A stretch of 64,000 nucleotides of DNA. It comes from Halocynthiibacter styelae (GTDB lineage Bacteria; Pseudomonadota; Alphaproteobacteria; Rhodobacterales; Rhodobacteraceae). The notes below the pieces were generated by a model, which saw only the letters and a program-made list of their open reading frames with translations, did not search any database and was not told the DNA's origin. The stretch is from contig NZ_JADCKQ010000003.1 in assembly GCF_016123485.1 (NCBI RefSeq), positions 1-64,000 on the forward strand, written 5' to 3'. The position numbers were made by a program, and so were the translations under genes. This document shows, piece by piece, positions 34,388 through 44,224 of the stretch (the first letter of the stretch is position 1; each line of letters starts with the position of its first letter).

Positions 34388-35146
34388 ATGATGAGCACGA
34401 CATATTCCGGAAAGCTCAGACTGGGTGTGAACATCGACCATGTGGCAACCGTGCGCAATGCGCGTGGTGGCGATTATCCTGATCCTGTGCGTGCAGCAAA
34501 ACTGGCAGAAGAAGCCGGCGCTGACGGCATCACAGCGCATCTGCGCGAAGACCGCCGCCACATCACTGATCCTGATATTGATGGGCTGATGGAAGCGTTG
34601 GATGTGCCTTTGAACTTTGAGATGGCCGCAACGGATGAGATGCAGGCCATCGCCCTGCGTCACAAGCCGCACGCCGTCTGTATCGTGCCGGAAAAGCGCG
34701 AGGAAAAGACGACGGAAGGCGGGCTTGAGGTTGCGCGCGATGAAAACCGCTTGGCCCATTTCATTGCGCCTCTGCGGGAAGCGGGCTGTCGTGTGTCGAT
34801 CTTTATCGCCGCTGACCGTGCCCAGATCGAAGCCGCAAACCGCATTGGGGCCGAAGTGATCGAACTGCACACCGGCGCGTATTGCGACGCCCATGCTGAA
34901 GGACGGTTTGAGGAACGTGATGCAGAACTGGAACGCCTGCGCGAAATGTCCACCTTCGCCCATTCCCTTGGCCTTGAAGTCCACGCGGGCCATGGTCTGA
35001 CTTATGAAACGGTTCAACCGATTGCCGCCTTTCCTGAGGTGATGGAGCTGAACATCGGGCATTTCCTGATGGGCGAAGCCATGTTCCGTGGTCTGACGCC
35101 TGCGATTTCAGAAATGCGCCGCCTGATGGATGAAGCCCGCGCATGA
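34388..35146 (+). CDS. pdxJ: Pyridoxine 5'-phosphate synthase
   Basis: A 252-residue TIM-barrel enzyme that makes pyridoxine phosphate from deoxyxylulose phosphate and 3-amino-2-oxopropyl phosphate. [17 protein letters not shown] with the active-site His, [24 protein letters not shown] and [11 protein letters not shown] are all present. AGGAG is well placed before the ATG at 34388. Its end overlaps the next start by four bases. Confidence 0.97.
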   Translation: MMSTTYSGKLRLGVNIDHVATVRNARGGDYPDPVRAAKLAEEAGADGITAHLREDRRHITDPDIDGLMEALDVPLNFEMAATDEMQAIALRHKPHAVCIVPEKREEKTTEGGLEVARDENRLAHFIAPLREAGCRVSIFIAADRAQIEAANRIGAEVIELHTGAYCDAHAEGRFEERDAELERLREMSTFAHSLGLEVHAGHGLTYETVQPIAAFPEVMELNIGHFLMGEAMFRGLTPAISEMRRLMDEARA

Positions 35147-35766
35147 TCACGGGCGGGTTCATCGCGATCTGGATCGCCTGGATCCTGGCCGGGGGCAGCC
35201 CCGGACCAGCGACCATGGGGATCGCCGGAACTGCGATGAATGAAGGCCGCCGGGCCGGGCTTGCTTTTGCACTGGGCATCTGTGCCGGGTCCGCGTCCTG
35301 GGGGATTGCAGCGGCACTGGGCCTGTCGGCGGTGATGCTGGCCCATGCCTGGGTGTTTGAACTGATCCGCTACTTTGGCGTGGCTTACCTGGGCTGGCTT
35401 GCGCTGAAAGCCCTGCGCCGGGCGATGACATCGGATGAAGTTGCATTGGGCAATCCCGTGACCGGATCTTTGACCGCGATCTTTGCCAAGGGCGCCATGA
35501 TCCACCTGACCAACCCGAAAGCCATTCTCAGCTGGGGGTCAATCTATGCGATTGTTGCGCCTGCTGACGCGGGTCTTGCGACACTGTTGGGCTATTTCGC
35601 CTTGCTGTACGCCGGATCAGTGATGACGTTTATCGGCTATGCTTTTCTATTTTCTTCGGCCAGAATGGTGCGTGCATATACGCGCATGCGGCGCGTTTTT
35701 GATTTTGCATTCGCGGCATTTTTTGGCGTCGCGGCCTTTAAAATTTTTACAGTGAGATTAACGTGA
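35143..35766 (+). CDS. LysE-family translocator
   Basis: A 207-residue inner-membrane protein with six hydrophobic segments. [20 protein letters not shown] carries the family P-G-P motif, and [20 protein letters not shown] the N-P-K-A motif before segment four. Export substrate unknown. Coupled to pdxJ (four-base overlap) and to the next gene (TGATG). Confidence 0.87.
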   Translation: MITGGFIAIWIAWILAGGSPGPATMGIAGTAMNEGRRAGLAFALGICAGSASWGIAAALGLSAVMLAHAWVFELIRYFGVAYLGWLALKALRRAMTSDEVALGNPVTGSLTAIFAKGAMIHLTNPKAILSWGSIYAIVAPADAGLATLLGYFALLYAGSVMTFIGYAFLFSSARMVRAYTRMRRVFDFAFAAFFGVAAFKIFTVRLT

Positions 35767-36233
35767 TGATATTGACGAAGCTGATATATTCGATGGCCGT
35801 GAGCTGCGGTCTGGCGTCTGGTGCGATGGCGCAGGTTGTGAATGATTGCGACTGGCAGTCTGCTGCGGCCAATCTGGCGGAACCCTGGGAAGATAACACC
35901 CGCACGTTTTCAGAAGGACGGGTGCGGCTGGCGTTGATTGACACCTGGGAGCCGGCTTCGGCTGCGTTTCACATTCTGGTGCTGTCGCCGCCGGATGATG
36001 AACTTGGTATCCGCCAGTGCAAGATGATTTCCCAAACCTCATCTCTTGGTTTTACCGGGATCGAATTTTCCATGTTGGAGGCGCGCTATGACCCGGCCAT
36101 CGGTCTGATCTTTCAGGTGCCGGGGTTTGAATATGCGAATGACGGCATCGATAATACGCCAATTGGCCTGGAATTCACCCTGAACCAGGCGACAGGCGCA
36201 ATCACAGTAGAAAAGTTTCTGAACCGCGAATGA
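35766..36233 (+). CDS. Unknown periplasmic protein
   Basis: About 155 residues with a signal peptide ([17 protein letters not shown], cleavage near residue 23). The mature protein has two Cys, NDCDWQSAA and IRQCKMISQ, which could form a disulfide, and an aromatic beta-rich C-terminal half. No family recognised. The ATG at 35766 overlaps the previous stop by one base, and its stop overlaps acpS by four bases. Confidence 0.7.
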   Translation: MILTKLIYSMAVSCGLASGAMAQVVNDCDWQSAAANLAEPWEDNTRTFSEGRVRLALIDTWEPASAAFHILVLSPPDDELGIRQCKMISQTSSLGFTGIEFSMLEARYDPAIGLIFQVPGFEYANDGIDNTPIGLEFTLNQATGAITVEKFLNRE

Positions 36234-36634
36234 TTTTAGGTATCGGCACAGATCTTGCGAATATTGAACGCATCACGGGCACGCTGGATCGCTTTGGCGA
36301 CCGGTTCAAAAAACGTGTGTTCACGGAAACCGAACGTGCAAAGGCGGAACGCCGCAAGGATGTGGCCGGGACCTATGCCAAACGCTGGGCCGCGAAAGAA
36401 GCCTGTTCCAAAGCGCTTGGCACCGGGCTTGCTATGGGGATTTCCTGGAAAGATATGGCGGTCAGCAACCTGAAAACCGGTCAGCCGGTGATGGAAGTCA
36501 CGGGCTGGGCGAAAGAACGGCTGGATGAAATGACGCCGCCGGGGCATGAGGCGATCATTCATGTGACCCTGACCGATGATCATCCCTGGGCGCAGGCTTT
36601 TGTGGTGATTGAGGCCCGCCCGCTACCGGCGTAA
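36230..36634 (+). CDS. acpS: Holo-[acyl-carrier-protein] synthase
   Basis: A 134-residue phosphopantetheinyl transferase that activates acyl carrier protein. Mg ligand D8 in [12 protein letters not shown] and E57 in [15 protein letters not shown] are the hallmark positions; [18 protein letters not shown] closes the domain. It lies at the head of the lepB-rnc-era block. Confidence 0.96.
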   Translation: MILGIGTDLANIERITGTLDRFGDRFKKRVFTETERAKAERRKDVAGTYAKRWAAKEACSKALGTGLAMGISWKDMAVSNLKTGQPVMEVTGWAKERLDEMTPPGHEAIIHVTLTDDHPWAQAFVVIEARPLPA

Positions 36635-36727
36635 TTCTGCCTTCCGGTTGACTCTGCGGTCCTTGCCCCTCATATCGACAGGACAGAATTTAACGGGCCG
36701 CAGGGCCAGGCAAAGCAGGACCGCGCA

Positions 36728-37510
36728 ATGACCACAGAAGAGCTTGAGCCAAAACAGGAAGGCCTGTTTGAGACCGTGAAAACCGTGGTCTGGGCTTTGC
36801 TGATTGCGGGCATCTTCCGCACCCTGTTCTTCCAGCCGTTTTTCATCCCCTCCGGGTCGATGAAAGATACGCTGTTGGTGGGTGATTTCCTGTTTGTGAA
36901 CAAGATGGCCTATGGCTATTCGCAATATTCCTGCCCCTTCGGACTTTGCCCGTTTTCCGGCCGGATCCTGGGCGGTGAACCCGCGCGCGGCGATGTGGTT
37001 GTTTTCCGCCATCCGACCAACAACCAGGATTATATCAAACGCCTGATTGGCCTGCCGGGCGACCGTATTCAGGTGAAAGACAGTGTCATTTACATCAACG
37101 GCGAAGCTGCGCCGCAGGTGCCGGATGGGGTCTTCCGCGAGGTGTTTGAACCACAGGGTGGTCAGGGCCGTCTGCCGGCGTGTGAATATCGTGAAGGCAA
37201 TGACTGTGTGAAAACCCGTTATATCGAAACCCTTCCTGGCGGTGTGTCCCATTCGATCCTGGATATTGGTTTGCGCGCGACCGACAATACACCTGTGTTT
37301 ACCGTGCCAGAGGGCGAATATTTCTTCATGGGTGACAACCGCGATAATTCCATCGATTCCCGTGTTCCGCAAAGCCGCAATGGCGTGGGTTTTGTCCCCT
37401 ATGAAAACCTGATCGGCCGGGCCGATCGCGTGGTGTTTTCCTCTGCCGGGAAACGTATGTTCTATTTCTGGACCTGGCGTTCAGATCGTTTCTTTAAGGC
37501 GGTCGAGTGA
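36728..37510 (+). CDS. lepB: Signal peptidase I
   Basis: A 260-residue membrane protease that cuts signal peptides. One N-terminal membrane segment ([19 protein letters not shown]), nucleophile S44 in [16 protein letters not shown], general base K104 in [12 protein letters not shown], and [12 protein letters not shown]. Four periplasmic Cys ([21 protein letters not shown]) probably pair. Its end overlaps rnc by four bases. Confidence 0.96.
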   Translation: MTTEELEPKQEGLFETVKTVVWALLIAGIFRTLFFQPFFIPSGSMKDTLLVGDFLFVNKMAYGYSQYSCPFGLCPFSGRILGGEPARGDVVVFRHPTNNQDYIKRLIGLPGDRIQVKDSVIYINGEAAPQVPDGVFREVFEPQGGQGRLPACEYREGNDCVKTRYIETLPGGVSHSILDIGLRATDNTPVFTVPEGEYFFMGDNRDNSIDSRVPQSRNGVGFVPYENLIGRADRVVFSSAGKRMFYFWTWRSDRFFKAVE

Positions 37511-38193
37511 AAGTTTCTGCAGAAATAAAAGGGTTTCAGACCCGTATTGGTTATGACTTCCGCGCGCCCGATCTGTTGATCCGGGCGCTGACGCATTCTT
37601 CCATGTCCTCGCCCACCCGTGACGACAACCAGCGCCTTGAATTCCTGGGCGACCGGGTGCTTGGGCTTGTCATGGCCGAAGCCTTGCTGGAAGCTGACCA
37701 GCAGGCGGCAGAAGGCCAGCTTGCGCCGCGTTTTAACCAGCTTGTGCGCAAGGAAACCTGCGCAGATGTTGCGCGTGAAATTGATCTGGGCGCAGTGCTG
37801 AAACTTGGTCGTTCTGAAATGCTGTCTGGCGGACGTCGCAAAAACGCGCTGCTGGGTGACGGCATGGAGGCCGTGATCGCAGCCGTGTATAAAGACGGTG
37901 GCTTTGACGCGGCGCGGGACCTGATCCTGCGGCTCTGGAATGCGCGGATCAACCATGTGGAAGCAGATGCACGCGACGCCAAAACCTCTCTGCAGGAATG
38001 GGCGCAGGCCCGCAAACAACAACCCCCGAAATATGTGGAGCTTTCCCGCTCCGGCCCGGATCATGCTCCGGTATTTATAATCGAAGCGCAGTTGCAAACC
38101 GGTGAGGCAGAACAAGCCACCGCAGGCAGCAAGCGCGAAGCCCAGCAAATGGCCGCAAAGGCGCTGCTGGAGCGTCTGGAGAAAAAGAAATGA
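37507..38193 (+). CDS. rnc: Ribonuclease III
   Basis: A 228-residue double-strand RNA endonuclease for rRNA and mRNA processing. It starts with GTG overlapping the lepB stop. [15 protein letters not shown] (41-55) is the nuclease signature; [16 protein letters not shown] holds the second acidic pair. The C-terminal dsRNA-binding domain ends in [18 protein letters not shown]. Confidence 0.97.
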   Translation: MKVSAEIKGFQTRIGYDFRAPDLLIRALTHSSMSSPTRDDNQRLEFLGDRVLGLVMAEALLEADQQAAEGQLAPRFNQLVRKETCADVAREIDLGAVLKLGRSEMLSGGRRKNALLGDGMEAVIAAVYKDGGFDAARDLILRLWNARINHVEADARDAKTSLQEWAQARKQQPPKYVELSRSGPDHAPVFIIEAQLQTGEAEQATAGSKREAQQMAAKALLERLEKKK

Positions 38194-39104
38194 CAGAAAC
38201 ACGCGCGGGCTTTGTCGCCCTGATCGGTGAACCCAATGCCGGGAAATCCACTTTGACCAACCGCATGGTCGGGGCCAAAGTTTCCATCGTAACCCACAAG
38301 GTGCAGACCACCCGCGCCCGCATTCGCGGCGTGGCACTTGAGGGCCAATCGCAGATGGTGTTTGTTGATACGCCAGGTCTGTTCCGTCCGCGCCGTCGTC
38401 TTGATCGCGCCATGGTCGCCGCCGCCTGGAGCGGTGCTGCAGATGCGGATGTGGTTGTTCTGATGATTGAGGCACATCGCGGTATTACCGAAGGCGTGCA
38501 GGCGATCATTGATGCACTGACGGAACGCACAACAGCCAACCAGATTGTGGCGCTGGCGATCAATAAGATTGACCGTGTGCAATCCGAAGTTCTGCTGAAA
38601 CTGACGCAGGATCTGAACGAAGCCTATGATTTCAAAGAAACCTTTATGATTTCTGCGGAACGTGGCCACGGGGTTGAGGCCTTGAAGTCCTGGGTGGCAA
38701 CGCAGGTGCCTGAAGGCCCATGGCTTTACCCGGAAGATCAGATTGCCGACCTGCCCATGCGTATGATCGCAGCGGAAATGACCCGTGAAAAACTGACCCT
38801 GCGTCTGCATCAGGAACTGCCTTACCAGCTGACCGTTGAGACGGAACACTGGGAAGAACGCAAGGATGGGTCCTGTAAGGTGGATCAGAAGATCTTCGTT
38901 ATGCGGGACGGTCACAAGGGGATTGTTCTGGGCAATAAGGGTGAAACAATCAAAGCCGTGTCCAAAGCTGCCCGTGAAGAGCTGGAAGAATTCCTGGGCC
39001 GTCGCGTGCATCTGTTCCTGCAGGTGAAAGTGCGCCCGAACTGGCTGGAAGAAAAAGAGCGCTACAATGAAATGGGCCTCAATTTCCGTGACGGAAACGC
39101 ATGA
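38190..39104 (+). CDS. era: GTPase Era
   Basis: A 304-residue GTPase that binds 16S rRNA and assists 30S assembly. G1 is GEPNAGKST (13-21), G3 DTPG, G4 NKID; the C-terminal KH domain includes [20 protein letters not shown]. Start overlaps the rnc stop by four bases; the rnc-era pair is widely conserved. Confidence 0.97.
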   Translation: MTETRAGFVALIGEPNAGKSTLTNRMVGAKVSIVTHKVQTTRARIRGVALEGQSQMVFVDTPGLFRPRRRLDRAMVAAAWSGAADADVVVLMIEAHRGITEGVQAIIDALTERTTANQIVALAINKIDRVQSEVLLKLTQDLNEAYDFKETFMISAERGHGVEALKSWVATQVPEGPWLYPEDQIADLPMRMIAAEMTREKLTLRLHQELPYQLTVETEHWEERKDGSCKVDQKIFVMRDGHKGIVLGNKGETIKAVSKAAREELEEFLGRRVHLFLQVKVRPNWLEEKERYNEMGLNFRDGNA

Positions 39105-39430
39105 GCCGCCTGACGGCGGACTTCTGGGTTTCGGCCTATCTGACACGCCTGCGCCTGGCGGATATTCCGGCGTTTGTTGTGAAAAAAGGTGACCTGACAG
39201 CGGGTGCTGTGTTGATCAAACTGAACACGCTTGATGGCCAGGCCGAAGCCTTTCAGCGTAGTTTTGATCTGATGACAGGGGAACGTGCCTGGATTTCCCT
39301 TTCGCAGGGGGATGAAGCGTCTGTCGATCAGGCACTTTCAAAACAGCGCAGTTTTGATCCGGATCTCTGGGTGATTGAGGTGGAAGATAAAGCCGGGCGT
39401 CACCTGTTGGATGAACCTGGCTTTTCCTGA
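39101..39430 (+). CDS. DUF1491 family protein
   Basis: A 109-residue soluble protein. LTADFWVSAYLTRLRLADIP and the block AFVVKKGDLTAGAVLIK match the alphaproteobacterial DUF1491 family, whose role is unknown. Its start overlaps the era stop by four bases. Repeat copy D starts a few bases after its stop. Confidence 0.88.
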   Translation: MSRLTADFWVSAYLTRLRLADIPAFVVKKGDLTAGAVLIKLNTLDGQAEAFQRSFDLMTGERAWISLSQGDEASVDQALSKQRSFDPDLWVIEVEDKAGRHLLDEPGFS

Positions 39431-39435
39431 ACTAG

Positions 39436-39487
39436 GCGAGGGGCCAGCCCCTCGCGTTCCCCGGGATATTTACAGAACAAAAATGAA
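39436..39487 (+). repeat. Intergenic GGGGCTGGCCCC repeat, copy D
   Basis: Perfect palindrome GCGAGGGGC-CA-GCCCCTCGC (39436-39455), then CCCCGGGATATTTACAG and AACAAAAATGAAA. It follows the DUF1491 stop by five bases. Copy E lies about 107 bases further in opposite orientation, the two AACAAAAATGA ends facing each other. Confidence 0.8.
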
Positions 39488-39593
39488 AACGACCTGGCCC
39501 CGAAGGCACAGGCCGCATTTCCGTTCACGGCCATCGGCGTCCCCGCCTGTACCGCAGATCTTTTAAAGCAGGTAAATGCTAATACTTCCCTAC

Positions 39594-39652
39594 TCATTTT
39601 TGTTCTTTAAATATCCCGGGGGAGTCGCCTTCGGGCGACGGGGGCTGGCCCC
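39594..39652 (-). repeat. Intergenic GGGGCTGGCCCC repeat, copy E
   Basis: Reads TCATTTTTGTTCTTTAAAT, then ATCCCGGGGG, a hairpin GTCGCC-TTCG-GGCGAC with a UUCG tetraloop (39624-39639), and GGGGCTGGCCCC (39641-39652). Unlike the other copies it does not follow a stop codon in its orientation but ends about 28 bases before the recO start. Confidence 0.8.
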
Positions 39653-39680
39653 TTTCTGCTCCGGGCCATATACTCTTGGT

Positions 39681-40406
39681 ATGGACTGGCGTGATGAAGG
39701 GGTTCTGATATCCGTGCGCAGGCATGGTGAGAACGCCGCAATTCTGGAAGTATTTACCGCAACCCACGGGTTGCATGCGGGTGTTGTGCGCGGAGGCACC
39801 TCCCGCAAACTCGCGCCGCATCTGCAGCCGGGCAATCAGCTGGATGTGACCTGGCGGGCGCGACTGGAAGAACATATAGGCAGTTTTACCGTAGAGCCTC
39901 TGCGGGCGCGGGCGGCGGGTGTGATGAATGATCGCCTGGCACTGGCGGGGTTGAATGCGATCTGTGCCCTGATCAGTTTTGCTTTTGCGGAGCGGGAGAA
40001 ACATCCGGGGCTGTATCAGCGAACGATCACGCTTTTTGATTTGCTTGCTGCAACAGAGGCCTGGCCGCTGGCCTATTTGCGTTGGGAAGCTGCGCTGTTG
40101 GATGAGCTGGGTTTTGGCCTGTCGTTGTCGAAATGCGCGGTCACCGGATCGCGGGATGATCTGATTTATGTGTCGCCGAAAACCGGGCGGGCTGTCAGCC
40201 GTGCAGGCGCGGGGGAATGGGCTGACCGTTTGTTGCCCCTGCCGCAATGCTTGCTTGGGCAGGGGGCGGTGATGGACGCAGAAATTCGGGATGGGTTGCG
40301 GACCACCGGGCATTTTCTGGCACATCACCTGGCCCCGTCTCTGGGGTCGCGCCCCTTGCCTGCTGCACGGCAGCGACTGATTGATCTGCTGGCGCGGCAG
40401 GATTAA
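39681..40406 (+). CDS. recO: DNA repair protein RecO
   Basis: About 241 residues from the ATG at 39681 ([20 protein letters not shown]); the frame is open to 39576 only through repeat copy E. The N-terminal OB fold includes [20 protein letters not shown] and the helical domain [14 protein letters not shown]. RecO helps load RecA on SSB-coated single strands. Last gene of the conserved run; convergent with the META-like lipoprotein, sharing TTAA at the stops. Confidence 0.95.
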   Translation: MDWRDEGVLISVRRHGENAAILEVFTATHGLHAGVVRGGTSRKLAPHLQPGNQLDVTWRARLEEHIGSFTVEPLRARAAGVMNDRLALAGLNAICALISFAFAEREKHPGLYQRTITLFDLLAATEAWPLAYLRWEAALLDELGFGLSLSKCAVTGSRDDLIYVSPKTGRAVSRAGAGEWADRLLPLPQCLLGQGAVMDAEIRDGLRTTGHFLAHHLAPSLGSRPLPAARQRLIDLLARQD

Positions 40407-40789
40407 CGAGCTTCAAACAACATTTTTTCGCCATTGTCGCCGGACAGCAGCAGGACCGGGCCGCTGAATTCGATCAGGGTCATTGTTTCAAGTGCTTCAA
40501 AGAACAGCTGTTCTTTATTCAGATCCGCGCAGGCCATCCGGGTTGCGCCAATGGGGCCGGGTGTGAACCAGGGGTAGGGCGCGGGCTGATCCGCGAACCA
40601 GATATTGCAGGGGGCCTGACCGCCGATTGAACCTTTTTCCGGGAAGGCAATTGTTGCCGTCGCGTTGAAAGCCGCGCCATTGATTTCGCGCAGGTGATAT
40701 TCCGCCCCGGGCGTTGCATAGCCGGAAGAGGTTTCATCAGCGCAGGCGGTCAGAAGCAGAAGGCCCGCAGGGAGGAGAAGGTGTTTCAT
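40403..40789 (-). CDS. META-domain-like lipoprotein
   Basis: A 128-residue protein with a lipoprotein signal ([16 protein letters not shown], lipobox LLTAC). The mature part ([54 protein letters not shown]) resembles the META/HslJ fold with its conserved C and T-R-M-A-C stretch. Probably envelope-located; function unknown. Confidence 0.78.
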   Translation of the reverse strand: MKHLLLPAGLLLLTACADETSSGYATPGAEYHLREINGAAFNATATIAFPEKGSIGGQAPCNIWFADQPAPYPWFTPGPIGATRMACADLNKEQLFFEALETMTLIEFSGPVLLLSGDNGEKMLFEAR

Positions 40790-40837
40790 GCGAAAAATCT
40801 GGCCTGCGCAGCGTATTTGCGCAAGCCAGAGGATGTT

Positions 40838-42496
40838 TTACCCCAGAAGACGGCGGGAAATCACCTGGGCCTGAATTTCAGCGGCGCCTTCAAAAATGTT
40901 CAGAATGCGTGCATCGCAAAGCACACGGGAAATCTGATACTCCAACGCAAAGCCGTTGCCGCCATGGATCTGCAAGGCATTGTCAGCAGACGCCCAGGCA
41001 ACACGTGCGCCCAACAGTTTCGCCATACCAGCTTCAAGGTCACAGCGTTTGTCGTGGTCTTTTTGCCAGGCACTGTAATAGGTCAGCTGGCGTGCGATCA
41101 TCAGTTCAACCGCCATCATCGCCAGTTTGCCACCAACACGGGGAAAGTTGATCAGGCTTTTGCCGAATTGTTTACGGTCAATCGCGTATTGCATGCCGAG
41201 TTCCAGCGCGTTTTGCGCGACACCAATCGCGCGGGCGGCGGTCTGGATGCGGGCGCTCTCAAACGTCTGCATCAGCTGTTTAAAGCCTTTGCCTTCCTCG
41301 CCGCCCAGAAGGTTTTCCGCCTTCACTTTGAACCCGTCAAACGCCAGTTCATATTCCTTCATACCACGATAGCCCAGAACTTCGATCTCGGTGCCGGTCA
41401 TGCCCTCGGTTGGGAAGGGGGCGTCATCGGTGCCGGGGGTTTTTTCGGCCAGGAACATCGACAGACCACGGTGATCTGTGCTGTCAGGATCCGTGCGCGC
41501 AAGCAAAGTCATCACATGGGTGCGGGCCGCGTGGGTGATCCAGGTTTTATTGCCGTTCACTGTATAAGTGTCGCCATCAAGGGTGGCGCGGGTGCGCAGA
41601 GACCCGAGGTCGGACCCGGTGTTTGGTTCTGTAAAGACAGCGGTTGGCAGGATCTCACCAGAGGCGAGTTTAGGCAGCCAGTTTGCCTTTTGTTCATCGG
41701 TGCCGCCGCAGATAATCAGTTCCGCCGCGATTTCGGACCGGGTGCCAAGAGAACCCACGCCGATATAGCCGCGCGACAGTTCTTCGGACACCACGACCAT
41801 AGAGGCCTTTGACAGACCAAAGCCGCCGTGTTCTTCCGGGATGGTCAGGCCAAAGACGCCCATTTCAGCCAGGCTGTCGATGATTTCCATCGGGATGAGT
41901 TCATCTTTCAGATGCCAGTCGTGCGCATTGGGCACGACCTGATCATCGGCGAAACGGCGGAATTGATCGCGGATCATTTCCAGTTCCTCATCGAGGCCGG
42001 AGTTGCCGAAGACTGCAACGCCCTGTTGTTCCTGCATCAGTTCCACCAGACGCATCCGCGCGGCCTGGCTGTTGCCCTGATTGCAGAGGGTCATAACAGC
42101 AGGGGCCATCAGGGCGCGCTGATCGTCCTGCGTCAGGCCCATGTCCTGCAGGCGGGCGATTTCATTCTGGCTCATGGGGATGCCGCCGTAGATCTGCCAG
42201 AGATATTCCCCAAAGGCGATTTGGTGGATCAACTGTTCGGTCTCGCCGAATTTGCCGTCAGCATTCAGACGATCGGCCCAGGCCTGCATTTGTTGCAGGG
42301 CTTCAACATAGGTCGCAAGCCAGGACAATGCATGTGCAGCATGTTGATTCTGTTCCAGCAGGGCCCCACTGATCCGGTCGCCATCCAGTGTCATTTCACG
42401 CACCTTCGCCTGGGCGGTTTGTAGCACAGATTGCACGGGAGCAAGGCTGTCGCGCGTCAGGGACAGAAGGTCAGGAAGAAGGATTTTATCCGTCAT
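40838..42496 (-). CDS. mcd: (2S)-methylsuccinyl-CoA dehydrogenase
   Basis: An acyl-CoA dehydrogenase of about 552 residues with an N-terminal extension of some 160 residues before the FAD domain (EELEMIRDQFRRFADDQVVP). That extension and length are typical of Mcd of the ethylmalonyl-CoA pathway, which oxidises methylsuccinyl-CoA to mesaconyl-CoA. AVFTEPNTGSDLGSLRT and the C-terminal LQIHGGNGFALEYQISRVLC are family motifs. Electrons would go to ETF, encoded at 53652-55336. Assignment to Mcd rather than another long dehydrogenase rests on length and on the order. Confidence 0.85.
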   Translation of the reverse strand: MTDKILLPDLLSLTRDSLAPVQSVLQTAQAKVREMTLDGDRISGALLEQNQHAAHALSWLATYVEALQQMQAWADRLNADGKFGETEQLIHQIAFGEYLWQIYGGIPMSQNEIARLQDMGLTQDDQRALMAPAVMTLCNQGNSQAARMRLVELMQEQQGVAVFGNSGLDEELEMIRDQFRRFADDQVVPNAHDWHLKDELIPMEIIDSLAEMGVFGLTIPEEHGGFGLSKASMVVVSEELSRGYIGVGSLGTRSEIAAELIICGGTDEQKANWLPKLASGEILPTAVFTEPNTGSDLGSLRTRATLDGDTYTVNGNKTWITHAARTHVMTLLARTDPDSTDHRGLSMFLAEKTPGTDDAPFPTEGMTGTEIEVLGYRGMKEYELAFDGFKVKAENLLGGEEGKGFKQLMQTFESARIQTAARAIGVAQNALELGMQYAIDRKQFGKSLINFPRVGGKLAMMAVELMIARQLTYYSAWQKDHDKRCDLEAGMAKLLGARVAWASADNALQIHGGNGFALEYQISRVLCDARILNIFEGAAEIQAQVISRRLLG

Positions 42497-42682
42497 GGCG
42501 GGCCTCATCAGATCAGGAATGCCCGGAAGGGGCGTCAGGGTTGTGATTAATCACTTTGCAGGTGCAGCGCAACTAAAATGCGGCAATGCGGCAATTTTTG
42601 AACAATAATAACAATTGTGATTTTGTGCTGGTCTTTGATACCTGGCGGGATAGGGTCAGCATGACGCGTAGGAGGGCAGGGC

Positions 42683-43444
42683 ATGATCACAGAAATCGGG
42701 ATGCAGTTGATGGTGATCGCCGCTTTGATCACCTTGTTTGCCGGGGTAGTAAAAGGGGCCGTGGGCTTTGCCATGCCGATGATCATGATCTCGGGCATCA
42801 GTTCGATCCTGCCTGCGGAAACCGCGCTGGCCATGCTGATCTTGCCGACTGTGTTAAGCAATGTCACCCAGGCCCTGCGCCAGGGCTGGCGGGCGGCGCG
42901 GGAATCGATTGTGCGGTTTCGGGTCTATTTGCTGGTGGGGGCGGTGTTCCTTTTGCTTGGGGCGCAGCTTGTGCCTTACTTGCCGTCGCATATTCTGCTG
43001 CTGATTATCGGTGTGCCGGTCAGTGCCTTTGCGCTGATGCAATTGCTTGGCGTGCAGTTCCATGTTGCCCCGGAAAACCGCCTGAAAGCCGAGAGCATGG
43101 TTGCGACGATTGCCGGGTTTATCGGTGGCATGTCCGGTGTTTGGGGGCCGCCGACCGTGGCCTATCTGACCGCAACCAACACACCAAAGCAGGAACAGGT
43201 GCGGGTGCAGGGCGTGATTTACGGCCTTGGCGCGGTCTTGCTGTTTCTGGCGCATCTACAGACGGGCGTGGTGTCCATGCGCACGCTGCCGGCCTCTGCC
43301 CTGATGCTGATTCCGGCGGGCATTGGTATGTTAATCGGCTTCGCCATTCAGGACCGTCTGGATCAGGCGAAGTTTAAGAAAGCAACGCTTTTGGTTCTGG
43401 TGGTCGCCGGGCTGAACCTTGTGCGGCGCGGTGCTATGGGCTAA
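42683..43444 (+). CDS. TauE/SafE-family sulfite/organosulfonate-type permease
   Basis: A 253-residue inner-membrane protein with about eight hydrophobic segments. VVKGAVGFAMPMIMISG and GFIGGMSGVWGPPTVAYLTA are the two repeated TSUP motifs. GGAGGGCAGG is well placed before the ATG. The exported anion is unknown. A longer frame in another phase (42586-43377) is a shadow. Confidence 0.87.
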   Translation: MITEIGMQLMVIAALITLFAGVVKGAVGFAMPMIMISGISSILPAETALAMLILPTVLSNVTQALRQGWRAARESIVRFRVYLLVGAVFLLLGAQLVPYLPSHILLLIIGVPVSAFALMQLLGVQFHVAPENRLKAESMVATIAGFIGGMSGVWGPPTVAYLTATNTPKQEQVRVQGVIYGLGAVLLFLAHLQTGVVSMRTLPASALMLIPAGIGMLIGFAIQDRLDQAKFKKATLLVLVVAGLNLVRRGAMG

Positions 43445-43532
43445 AATTTATGTAAAACGTAAAATAATCATTGTAATAAGCTAATCATTTATTACATAAC
43501 CCTCCAACTTCACCTTTGTTGGATGGCCCATT

Positions 43533-44159
43533 ATGAAAACCTTTCTCTCTTCCGTCGCTGCCCTTGCAGTGCTTTCCCTCAGTGCCTGTGGCTTTGGTGC
43601 GGGCATTGAAACCGTGCAGGCTTCGGATGCTGTTATCGTTACCGGGGTGATTGATGCTTATACGGAAGAAGATCTGCGCGAGGCGGTGAAGAGTAACCCA
43701 TCCGCCAGTAAACTTGTGCTGCAATATGTGCCCGGGTCTTCTGATGATGAGGCATCGTTGACCGGGCTGTCACGGTTTGTACGTGGATCCGGGCTGACAA
43801 CCATTGTACCTGCGAATGGGATGGTGGCATCGGGTGGGACAGATTTGCTGACTATGGGGGCTGTACGGATCATTGAACCCGGGGCCTGTATTGGTGTGCA
43901 CACCTGGGCCGCCGGATTTAACGTGAGCGGCGCTGACCTGCCGCGCAATGCACCGGAACATGAACTTTATCTGCAGTTCTATCGCGATATGGGCATTGAT
44001 GAGGCATTTTACTGGTTCACTCTGGAAGCCGCCGGGCCGGATGAAATCCACTGGATGAGTGACGCAGAAATCAACCGGTTTAAACTCAGCACCACACCTC
44101 TGCGCAGTTCTGTGCAGGAAACGGCTGAACAACGTGCTGCCCGTTGTGAGATGCGATAA
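43533..44159 (+). CDS. Lipoprotein with ClpP/crotonase-like fold
   Basis: A 208-residue protein with a lipoprotein signal (FLSSVAALAVLSLSAC, lipobox LSAC). The core resembles periplasmic ClpP-like proteins: VIVTGVIDAYTEEDLREAV, ANGMVASGGTDLLTMGAVR (candidate nucleophile Ser) and GACIGVHTW (candidate His). It may be a cell-envelope serine hydrolase; activity is inferred. The 5' leader (43445-43532) is strongly AT-rich. Confidence 0.75.
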   Translation: MKTFLSSVAALAVLSLSACGFGAGIETVQASDAVIVTGVIDAYTEEDLREAVKSNPSASKLVLQYVPGSSDDEASLTGLSRFVRGSGLTTIVPANGMVASGGTDLLTMGAVRIIEPGACIGVHTWAAGFNVSGADLPRNAPEHELYLQFYRDMGIDEAFYWFTLEAAGPDEIHWMSDAEINRFKLSTTPLRSSVQETAEQRAARCEMR

Positions 44160-44177
44160 GGATTCCGTAAAATTGAA

Positions 44178-44201
44178 AAGGCCGCCTCACTGGGCGGCCT
44201 T
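44178..44201. terminator. Bidirectional terminator
   Basis: Stem AAGGCCGCC/GGCGGCCTT with five-base loop, followed by TTTTGCG on the plus strand and preceded by AATTGAAAAG. It can serve the ClpP-like gene (+) and pckA (-). Confidence 0.85.
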
Positions 44202-44224
44202 TTTGCGTTCATTGTCAGGGCAAT

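Noticed and set aside
38061-39146. A 361-codon minus-strand frame opposite rnc/era
   Set aside because: Antisense to two overlapping essential genes with strong motifs.
42586-43377. A 263-codon plus-strand frame overlapping the TauE-type gene
   Set aside because: Different phase of the same DNA; the 42683 frame has membrane segments, family motifs and a good ribosome binding site.
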